This document shows, piece by piece, positions 1-4,600 of a DNA stretch of 7,963 bases. A program made the translations under genes and the position numbers. How positions within the stretch are numbered: position 1 is the first letter of the stretch; each line of letters starts with the position of its first letter. The notes under the pieces are model-generated. The model was not told where the DNA came from and ran no database searches. It was given only the letters and a program-made list of their open reading frames with translations. The DNA is taken from positions 1-7,963 of the forward strand of contig JAEOTU010000188.1 in NCBI GenBank assembly GCA_016839665.1, in the 5' to 3' direction. This DNA is from Candidatus Hodarchaeota archaeon. Lineage in GTDB: Archaea; Asgardarchaeota; Heimdallarchaeia; Hodarchaeales; Hodarchaeaceae.

Positions 1-461
1 GCAATAATCTCTCCCTCGAACATCATAAGAATGTCCCCAGGCACTAGATCTTGGACAACAACTCGAGTTTCTTTACCATCTCTTAAAACTAGAGTATCAT
101 CTCCAGTTAACTCCTTCAATTTTTCAAGAGCAGCTTCAGCCCTATATTCCTGTATAAAACCTAGAATTCCATTCAACAAAACAATGACGATGATTATTAA
201 GGCCTCAACATATTCACCAAAGATGATAGAGACTAATGTTGCTGCGAGTAGCAATATCACAATAAAATCCTTGAATTGGAGAATAAACATTTTAAGAGGG
301 GATATTTTTTCTCCAGATACTAATTCATTAGACCCATATTGCACCAATCGTCGCTGAGCTTCTTCAGATGATAATCCATTTTCTAAATTTACATTCAGAT
401 CCTTAGCAATAGTATCTCCACTTAACGAGTAAAACTCTTTTGAATCTGTTTTATTCTCCAT
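1..461 (-). CDS. Type II P-type cation-transporting ATPase, N-terminal part (cut by window edge)
   Basis: Ion pump that uses ATP to move a cation across the membrane; only the first 153 residues are in the window. An N-terminal cation-ATPase cytoplasmic domain (about residues 10-60) carries the typical 'GLSSEEAQRRL..YGSNEL' pattern. Two membrane helices follow at about 65-80 and 84-103. Then comes the stretch IQEYRAEAALEKLKEL (103-118), the type II signature leading into the actuator domain, and VPGD (140-143). The phosphorylation DKTG loop and the ion-binding helices lie outside the window, so Ca2+ versus another cation cannot be decided. ATG at 459-461 is the first start after an in-frame TAA two codons upstream. 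No Shine-Dalgarno is visible. Family call is firm; substrate is open. Confidence 0.93.
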   Translation of the reverse strand, partial: MENKTDSKEFYSLSGDTIAKDLNVNLENGLSSEEAQRRLVQYGSNELVSGEKISPLKMFILQFKDFIVILLLAATLVSIIFGEYVEALIIIVIVLLNGILGFIQEYRAEAALEKLKELTGDDTLVLRDGKETRVVVQDLVPGDILMMFEGEII

Positions 462-479
462 CAATTATTCACCGTAAAG

Positions 480-503
480 CCTTCTTTTTCTGAATAAAGA
501 AGG
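480..503 (-). other. Hairpin in the probable 5' leader of the ATPase gene
   Basis: Perfect 8-bp inverted repeat, CCTTCTTT (480-487) and AAAGAAGG (496-503), with an 8-base loop. It ends about 18 bases before the ATPase ATG on the minus strand. If transcription starts near 535-540, as the TATA-like box further up suggests, this hairpin would sit in the mRNA leader. On the plus strand it is followed by TTTT and looks like a small terminator, but no plus-strand gene lies upstream. Its role is inferred. Confidence 0.3.
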
Positions 504-555
504 TTTTCCATTCTTATTGAAGAAACAAACTGTAGATATCAAAGAAGATAGTAAA

Positions 556-565
556 CTTATATGAG
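556..565 (-). promoter_or_regulatory. TATA-like box for the ATPase gene
   Basis: On the minus strand this reads CTCATATAAG, preceded by the purine-rich stretch GGAAAATC that could serve as a BRE. It lies about 95 bases before the ATG, implying a leader of roughly 75 bases that includes the hairpin at 480-503. This is a single-site reading in AT-rich DNA, so it is tentative. Confidence 0.3.
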
Positions 566-735
566 TTGATTTTCCAGAAATAAAAGTAAAAGAAAGATCA
601 TCCGAATTATTCAGGCTCCTTAATTAATAAAACAGTCAATTACAAATGGGAACTTTCCAAAAAAGTTTTCATCGCAGAATTCGATTGTCCTCGTCGCAGA
701 AAAATCTAGATATCTTTTATTTCCGAATCCAGAGG

Positions 736-759
736 AAAAAATTGAGGTAGCTCACCCTC
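736..759 (-). terminator. Probable terminator of the eight-helix membrane-protein gene
   Basis: About 25-48 bases after the stop codon, the minus strand shows a short stem (GAGG at 759-756 with CCTC at 747-744), then AA and a run of six T (741-736). The stem is only 4 bp, so the T-run, the usual archaeal signal, probably matters more than the hairpin. Confidence 0.38.
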
Positions 760-783
760 TTGAAGAAAGAGATTTCTAATGGA

Positions 784-1821
784 TTAAGTTGGTGTTGGTG
801 GTTCTGGTTGTCCTAATGGCTGAAGATATTCCATTATCGCGGGTGTTAGAAGTATCATCAAAACAATGACGTATGTCAATATCTCGATCCCAATACTAGA
901 TTGAACAACAAAAGTATTTACACGTAATAATGAGGGAGAAGGAAAAAAAACTGATGCTAGGAATATTCCAATGAGACTGAGTTTTGATTGAACTCCTACA
1001 ATTGTGGAAGGATATTTCTCAATTTTTTCGGGGAGAAAACGCCAAACAGCAACTATTACAATAATTGTCAAAAGATTGACAAAGGCTAAAATAATAAGAA
1101 TCACGGGAATTAAACCCATATCCCAGATTGTTAAGTGTAGGTTAATAGAATATTCATACATCGGTAAAAGGCCAAGTGAGATTATTAATGCTAACATAAG
1201 GGCAAGAGAAATAAGAATTCCAATTACTTGGCGATCTGTATGTGATGAAGAATAGCTATCCCAATTTTTGTCAATATCCTTGACTGGAGCGGACGCTTGA
1301 ATTTCAGATCTACCGTTTACAACACTAAAAACGTCATTAGAAGGTGTCGCTGAAGTAGAGGGGATCGATGTAAGGAAACTTGACATCCACCGAGCTATTG
1401 CATTGATTAAGAAACCACAAACCCCAGCAAGCATAACAAAGGCGAAAGTTACAACAATACTATTCATTAGGTATGAGAGAATTTGAATCTGCATGGAACT
1501 GACCTGAAGAGCCGCAGTCCAAATGATATATAATGAACCAGCGATCGTTGGTCCCCCAAACGTTACTGCTAACACAATGTCGAATTCTTCTTTGTAATAA
1601 AAAGCAGAGAACGCGCATGTCAAAAATATCATAGTACGCCAAAAATCAGCCTCGGCAACTGGGCCGATTGAAGCAAGGATTAAATAGCAAACAATTGAGA
1701 ACAGTACATATGTACCTAGTGCTTTAAGGATATCTCTAGTTTCTTCAGTTACTTTTACGAGCATAAGAAATCGATCATCTTCCTGAATTTTGGTTCGTAT
1801 CACGAAATGCTGAATCTGCAT
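784..1821 (-). CDS. Eight-helix integral membrane protein of unknown function
   Basis: Not recognised as a known family. The 345-residue protein has a hydrophilic N-terminus (1-33). Four hydrophobic segments follow at about 34-53, 61-76 (short), 81-106 and 115-143. A polar Ser/Thr-rich linker without hydrophobic stretches spans about 144-197, and four more helices lie at about 198-219, 236-260, 278-296 and 307-330. The C-terminal tail is Pro-rich (QPEPPTPT). The 4+linker+4 layout could be two bundles joined by an extramembrane loop. No transporter or enzyme motif is evident. ATG at 1821 is chosen because a TATA-like box lies about 25 bases upstream, fitting a leaderless mRNA; Met20 is an alternative. 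It shares its upstream region with a divergent small gene. The gene is very likely real; its function is unknown. Confidence 0.85.
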   Translation of the reverse strand: MQIQHFVIRTKIQEDDRFLMLVKVTEETRDILKALGTYVLFSIVCYLILASIGPVAEADFWRTMIFLTCAFSAFYYKEEFDIVLAVTFGGPTIAGSLYIIWTAALQVSSMQIQILSYLMNSIVVTFAFVMLAGVCGFLINAIARWMSSFLTSIPSTSATPSNDVFSVVNGRSEIQASAPVKDIDKNWDSYSSSHTDRQVIGILISLALMLALIISLGLLPMYEYSINLHLTIWDMGLIPVILIILAFVNLLTIIVIVAVWRFLPEKIEKYPSTIVGVQSKLSLIGIFLASVFFPSPSLLRVNTFVVQSSIGIEILTYVIVLMILLTPAIMEYLQPLGQPEPPTPT

Positions 1822-1841
1822 TAAATCATGAGAAATAGCGA

Positions 1842-1851
1842 CTATAAAAAG
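1842..1851 (-). promoter_or_regulatory. TATA box for the membrane-protein gene (leaderless type)
   Basis: On the minus strand this reads CTTTTTATAG, centred about 25 bases before the ATG at 1821. This is the usual archaeal TATA-to-start spacing, so the mRNA would begin at or next to the start codon. On the plus strand the same bases read CTATAAAAAG and could also fire rightward. Confidence 0.45.
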
Positions 1852-1893
1852 CTCAAGATTTGGGCAATCTTCTTAAAAAGCTTATGATACCTG

Positions 1894-1908
1894 AAAAACT
1901 CAGTTTTT
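1894..1908. repeat. 15-bp perfect palindrome
   Basis: AAAAACT (1894-1900), a central C, then AGTTTTT (1902-1908). All seven pairs match. The one-base centre is too short for an RNA loop with full pairing, so a DNA-level site such as an operator is the more natural reading. It lies about 43 bases beyond the membrane-protein TATA box. Confidence 0.4.
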
Positions 1909-1954
1909 ATCAATAGGAGATCCTTTATGAAATTACTTTCAGTACCGCTTAATA

Positions 1955-1971
1955 TTTAATAAATTATTAAA
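1955..1971. repeat. 17-bp perfect AT-only palindrome
   Basis: TTTAATAA (1955-1962), a central A, then TTATTAAA (1964-1971). All eight pairs match. Its centre is 62 bp from that of the palindrome at 1894-1908, close to six helical turns. Being AT-only, it could arise by chance in this composition. Confidence 0.35.
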
Positions 1972-2034
1972 GAAAAACTAATTATTTCAAGAATAAGCAA
2001 AAAAGAGAAGAGTATCTTTTTGAACAGATCATAA

Positions 2035-2065
2035 AGCATTAGACAATAAGACATCTCTTAATGCT
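2035..2065. repeat. Inverted repeat with 7-bp arms upstream of the PC4-like gene
   Basis: AGCATTA (2035-2041) and TAATGCT (2059-2065) are perfect reverse complements separated by 17 bases. The element ends 13 bases before the BRE/TATA of the rightward gene, so it could be an operator or activator site. A stem-loop is also possible if a transcript crosses it. Confidence 0.3.
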
Positions 2066-2078
2066 GGATGAAAAAATA

Positions 2079-2094
2079 CGAAACTTTTTTTATC
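2079..2094 (+). promoter_or_regulatory. BRE/TATA promoter of the PC4-like gene
   Basis: CGAAAC (2079-2084) resembles the archaeal BRE and is directly followed by TTTTTTTATC (2085-2094), a TATA-like box. Expected transcription start is near 2115, leaving a leader of about 44 bases that carries the doubled TAAAGGAAT element. Confidence 0.42.
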
Positions 2095-2131
2095 TTGACA
2101 TTGCTTCACACTATGTAAGTATTTACGCAAA

Positions 2132-2149
2132 TAAAGGAATTAAAGGAAT
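2132..2149 (+). repeat. Tandem TAAAGGAAT repeat in the leader of the PC4-like gene
   Basis: Two perfect adjacent copies of the 9-mer TAAAGGAAT (2132-2140 and 2141-2149). Each contains an AAGGA Shine-Dalgarno-like core. The nearer core is 11 bases from the ATG, at the far end of the usual range. Confidence 0.4.
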
Positions 2150-2158
2150 GGAATAACG

Positions 2159-2428
2159 ATGAGTGTAAAGGAATTATTAACTGATAATCCAGAAGACTTT
2201 CCTGTGAGTAAGACGATTAAAGTAATCGCTGCAAAAAGGCTCGCGAAGACGGCTCAATGGTTAAAAGCCATATGCCTCATAGAGACTGGAGGAAGAACCC
2301 AAATTCGCTTATATGGCTGGCAAAAAAACAAGGAGGGCGTGTGGAAGGTTCGGCAGAAGTTTAACATCTCAAAAGGATATGCAGATAAATTATCTGACGT
2401 TCTTAAAGCTTTTTCGGTTGAAGAATAA
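2159..2428 (+). CDS. Small basic protein, possible PC4/YdbC-like single-stranded nucleic-acid-binding domain
   Basis: An 89-residue single-domain protein. After a short acidic N-terminus it is Lys/Arg-rich and reads as several beta strands (about 17-24, 34-42, 45-55, 60-70), then a helix (73-86). The order strand, GGR turn, 'IRLYGWQ' strand, Gly-containing 'GVWKVRQKFNI' strand, helix resembles PC4/YdbC proteins, which use a curved sheet to bind single-stranded DNA or RNA. That link rests on pattern only and is uncertain; the protein could be an unrelated small alpha/beta domain. ATG at 2159 follows two copies of TAAAGGAAT (2132-2149), whose AAGGA core is a weak, somewhat distant ribosome-binding site. 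It lies alone between two intergenic regions. The gene is probably real; its function is a guess. Confidence 0.72.
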   Translation: MSVKELLTDNPEDFPVSKTIKVIAAKRLAKTAQWLKAICLIETGGRTQIRLYGWQKNKEGVWKVRQKFNISKGYADKLSDVLKAFSVEE

Positions 2429-2495
2429 GAATCACCGTTTTTGGATTGCTTATTTTCATATCAATAGAAATCCACTAGATATGCAGACAGCTCTC

Positions 2496-2546
2496 TGGTG
2501 AATTCAGGCCTTAATGACAGATATCCTATCACCAAAATTCTTTTTT
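2496..2546 (+). terminator. Possible terminator after the PC4-like gene
   Basis: TGGTGA (2496-2501) and TCACCA (2529-2534) can pair across 27 bases. They are followed by AAATTC and a run of six T (2541-2546). The loop is long, so the T-run is the better part of the evidence. A T5 run at 2438-2442, closer to the stop codon, is an alternative. Confidence 0.22.
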
Positions 2547-2588
2547 GAGTTGTGTTAATTTTTCACAATAGATTTTATTTGATATTAA

Positions 2589-2607
2589 TACTGTATTAAA
2601 TTCAGTA
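2589..2607. promoter_or_regulatory. 19-bp operator-like dyad upstream of the acyl-CoA dehydrogenase gene
   Basis: TACTGTATTAAATTCAGTA is an inverted repeat about a central A in which eight of nine pairs are complementary. It ends 13 bases before the TATA-like box of the dehydrogenase gene. Fatty-acid degradation genes are often controlled by TetR-type regulators that bind dyads of this size; here that is inference from position and symmetry. Confidence 0.42.
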
Positions 2608-2620
2608 CAACATATTTACA

Positions 2621-2630
2621 CTTTTTATTT
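2621..2630 (+). promoter_or_regulatory. TATA-like box of the acyl-CoA dehydrogenase gene
   Basis: CTTTTTATTT is centred near 2626. The expected transcription start near 2651 lies just before the ATG at 2658, giving an almost leaderless mRNA. This places the upstream TTG candidate (2637) outside the transcript and favours the ATG. Confidence 0.4.
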
Positions 2631-2657
2631 AAGAAATTGTATGGATGGTCTCCGCTA

Positions 2658-3890
2658 ATGAAAGATATGCTACAGATTTTTGCAACATTTGGATATAATG
2701 AGGAAGAAACTGAACAGAATGAGATGGTTCTTGAGTTAATGGACGAATTATGCAAAAAAGAGATTGAACCGTATGCTCAGGAAATGGATGAGACAGGCTG
2801 CACGTTTGATGTTGGAACAGGTAAAATATCGTATCCAGAACAGACGTACAGAATCGTGAAAAAGCTCGCTGAAAATGATTTAATGGGGTTGGCTATTCCA
2901 GAAGAATACGAAGGAGTTGGATTATCTTTCGCCCTGGTTAACGCATGCTACGAGCGTATATCACGTGCAGACGCAGGAACCTCATTACTCTATGGATTAC
3001 AAAACTCATCTTATGATGTTATTGAAAAATTTGGGACTGAGGAGGCCAAAAAATACTATTTACCAAAGCTAGCACGAGGAGAGATGATAGGTGGTCTTCT
3101 TTTCACGGAACCTGGGGCAGGCTCAGATCTGGGTTCTTTGAAAACAAAAGTTATTGACCAAGGTGACCATTATGTTGTCAATGGTACAAAGAATTTTATC
3201 TCAAATGCTGGTATAGCAAACTGCTACCTCTTTCTAGCTTCAACCTCTCCTGAGAAAGGCTCCAGAGGTTTAACAGCATTTATCATAGAAACAAAGACTA
3301 ATCCTGGATTTAAAATTGCACGGATTGAAGAGAAATTAGGCCTTCACAGTAATGCTACAGCTGAAGTCATCCTTGAAGATGCTGTAATTCCGAAACGAAA
3401 TGTGTTAGGTGAAATTGATCGGGGTTTTAGTGTCGTTTTATATGAATTAGCTGCCGCAAGAATTGGTATAGGAGCTCAAGCGGTTGGTATTGCTGATGCT
3501 GCCTACAGAAAAGCAGCAACGTATGTTAAAACTAGAAAACAGTTCGGAAAACCAATCGAAAGTTTTCAGGCGACTCAATGGAAGCTTGCGGACATGTTTA
3601 CGAAAATCCATACCGCACGTCTTGCTTACCTTTCTGCTGCGCGAATGAAGGATTTAAAGCAAGACTTCTCTGAGTATGCCTCAATCGCAAAACTGTATGG
3701 GTCAGAAATTGCTCAAGAAGTCACCACAGAGGCAATTCAAATGCATGGTGGATACGGCTACATCAAAGAGTATGATGTTGAACGCTATTATCGAGATGTT
3801 AGAATTACCCCGATTTACGAAGGGACGAATGAGGTTCAACGAATTGTCATTTCCCGAGCAGAAATGGCTAAAAATTATGCTTCTGACTAA
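2658..3890 (+). CDS. Acyl-CoA dehydrogenase (short-chain/butyryl-CoA type)
   Basis: FAD enzyme that oxidises an acyl-CoA to the trans-2-enoyl-CoA and passes electrons to an electron-transfer flavoprotein; the first step of beta-oxidation, or the reverse step in butyrate metabolism. The 410 residues match the family length. An N-terminal helical domain leads to the FAD/substrate motif FTEPGAGSD (149-157) and 'GTKNFISNA' in the middle beta domain. The C-terminal helical domain has TRKQFG (292-297) and MHGGYGY (362-368). Glu388 in IYEGTNEVQ is the catalytic base in the place used by short- and medium-chain enzymes, unlike isovaleryl- or long-chain types. ATG at 2658 is preferred over TTG 2637, which gives seven extra residues, because of TATA spacing. 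No ETF or other beta-oxidation gene is in the window. Family is certain; chain length is inferred. Confidence 0.95.
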   Translation: MKDMLQIFATFGYNEEETEQNEMVLELMDELCKKEIEPYAQEMDETGCTFDVGTGKISYPEQTYRIVKKLAENDLMGLAIPEEYEGVGLSFALVNACYERISRADAGTSLLYGLQNSSYDVIEKFGTEEAKKYYLPKLARGEMIGGLLFTEPGAGSDLGSLKTKVIDQGDHYVVNGTKNFISNAGIANCYLFLASTSPEKGSRGLTAFIIETKTNPGFKIARIEEKLGLHSNATAEVILEDAVIPKRNVLGEIDRGFSVVLYELAAARIGIGAQAVGIADAAYRKAATYVKTRKQFGKPIESFQATQWKLADMFTKIHTARLAYLSAARMKDLKQDFSEYASIAKLYGSEIAQEVTTEAIQMHGGYGYIKEYDVERYYRDVRITPIYEGTNEVQRIVISRAEMAKNYASD

Positions 3891-3910
3891 TTTTCCTTAC
3901 TTCTCTTTTT
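3891..3910 (+). terminator. Pyrimidine/T-rich terminator of the acyl-CoA dehydrogenase gene
   Basis: Immediately after the stop codon the plus strand is almost all pyrimidine, with runs of T4 (3891-3894) and T5 (3906-3910). Such T-rich tracts end transcription in archaea without a hairpin. The next gene converges from the other strand, so termination is expected here. Confidence 0.42.
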
Positions 3911-3967
3911 ATACATGTCAATTACTATAAATTCGCTTCAGTTCAATAATGAGAGGATATTGATTAT

Positions 3968-4525
3968 CTATTTAGACTCCTCCTGAAGGTCCTTTAGAAT
4001 CTGAGTTAGCGTTCTTGAGTAAACTTGACAGTCTGATTGACTAAATTGCACAAAATGCACTATTTTAATTGATGTTTCAGCTAAGTTCTCGATAACTGTT
4101 GAAATAGCAATTTTTGCAGCTTTTTCAATAGGAAAACCATATACACCTGTGGAAATGGAGGGAAAAGCAATAGATTCAGCACTATGCTTCGCTGCGAGAA
4201 GTAAAGAGTTACGGTAAGAATTTGCTAAAAGAACCTCTTCATTTTGCTGGCCTCCTCGCCAAATAGGACCTGGAGTGTGAATCACCCATTTCGCATCCAT
4301 TTGCCCTGCAGTTGTAATTCGAGCCTCACCCGTCCTGCAACCCTCGGGATATTTATCTATGCATTCTTGAAGGATCTCAGGACCTCCTGCGCGATGAATA
4401 GCTCCATCAACCCCTCCCCCACCGCGGAGGCTTGGATTTGCTGCATTTACAATTACATCAGTTCTTTCTCTGGTAATATCACCTTGAACTAATCGAATAA
4501 TGATTGATCCAATTTTTGCTTCCAT
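3968..4525 (-). CDS. Macrodomain protein, probable ADP-ribosyl hydrolase/O-acetyl-ADP-ribose deacetylase (MacroD type)
   Basis: Stand-alone 185-residue macrodomain that binds ADP-ribose. The MacroD/YmdB branch removes mono-ADP-ribose from acidic residues and hydrolyses O-acetyl-ADP-ribose. Visible motifs: VQGDIT with Asp16 (adenine contact), VNAAN with Asn27 and Asn30, the glycine loop GGGGVDGAIHRAGG (35-48) with Asp40 and His44 in the spacing of MacroD catalytic residues, and the phosphate loop ISTGVYGFP (124-132). All key residues are present, so it should be active. ATG at 4525 is chosen because GGAGGG (4538-4533) sits 8 bases upstream; a TTG at 4540 overlaps that site and is less likely. 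It lies 75 bases after the coiled-coil/winged-helix gene on the same strand with no T-tract between, so the two may share a transcript. It converges with the acyl-CoA dehydrogenase gene. Confidence 0.93.
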   Translation of the reverse strand: MEAKIGSIIIRLVQGDITRERTDVIVNAANPSLRGGGGVDGAIHRAGGPEILQECIDKYPEGCRTGEARITTAGQMDAKWVIHTPGPIWRGGQQNEEVLLANSYRNSLLLAAKHSAESIAFPSISTGVYGFPIEKAAKIAISTVIENLAETSIKIVHFVQFSQSDCQVYSRTLTQILKDLQEESK

Positions 4526-4532
4526 ATATATA

Positions 4533-4538
4533 CCCTCC
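4533..4538 (-). promoter_or_regulatory. Strong ribosome-binding site that sets the macrodomain start
   Basis: GGAGGG on the minus strand, 8 bases before ATG 4525. It is the only well-placed strong Shine-Dalgarno in the window and decides between ATG 4525 and the overlapping TTG 4540. A leadered mRNA is implied, consistent with read-through from the upstream gene. Confidence 0.65.
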
Positions 4539-4600
4539 AATCTCTAATTAGCTTTTTCATTAATGATGTTCTACTAAGCTATTAGGAATCCTTCAACCAA

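Larger units (their letters stand above)
462..783. other. Non-coding gap between the membrane-protein gene and the ATPase gene
   Basis: Both flanking genes are on the minus strand. The right part holds the probable terminator of the membrane-protein gene (736-759). The left part holds the TATA-like box and leader hairpin of the ATPase gene. I see no convincing ORF, tRNA or repeat in the remaining bases (about 570-730). Confidence 0.5.
1822..2158. other. Divergent intergenic region with several palindromes
   Basis: Lies between the membrane-protein gene (leftward) and the small PC4-like gene (rightward). It holds a TATA box for each side (1842-1851 and 2079-2094). It also holds two compact palindromes, 1894-1908 (arms AAAAACT/AGTTTTT, one central base) and 1955-1971 (arms TTTAATAA/TTATTAAA, one central base). 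A longer dyad with 7-bp arms spans 2035-2065 (AGCATTA/TAATGCT). A 10-codon ORF at 1927-1959 (MKLLSVPLNI) follows AGGAG at 1915-1919 with 7-base spacing; it is too short to call a gene. No RNA gene was recognised. Confidence 0.5.

Noticed and set aside
31..357. Open frame of 108 codons on the plus strand
   Set aside because: Antisense to the P-type ATPase coding region, whose protein motifs are unmistakable on the other strand; the plus-strand product is low-complexity Ser/Thr-rich with no recognisable domain.
1004..1255. Plus-strand open frame inside the membrane-protein gene
   Set aside because: Antisense to a long gene with consistent membrane-helix pattern; no own promoter or domain.
1460..1642. 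Minus-strand open frame in another frame of the membrane-protein gene
   Set aside because: Fully contained within the larger gene and without family features.
2313..2501. Plus-strand frame overlapping the end of the PC4-like gene
   Set aside because: Shares most of its length with the real gene in another frame; no ribosome-binding site or domain.
2637..2657. TTG start adding seven residues to the acyl-CoA dehydrogenase
   Set aside because: Predicted transcription start near 2651 lies downstream of it, and the family does not need the extra residues.
4526..4540. TTG start adding five residues to the macrodomain protein
   Set aside because: The TTG lies next to the GGAGGG ribosome-binding site that serves ATG 4525.
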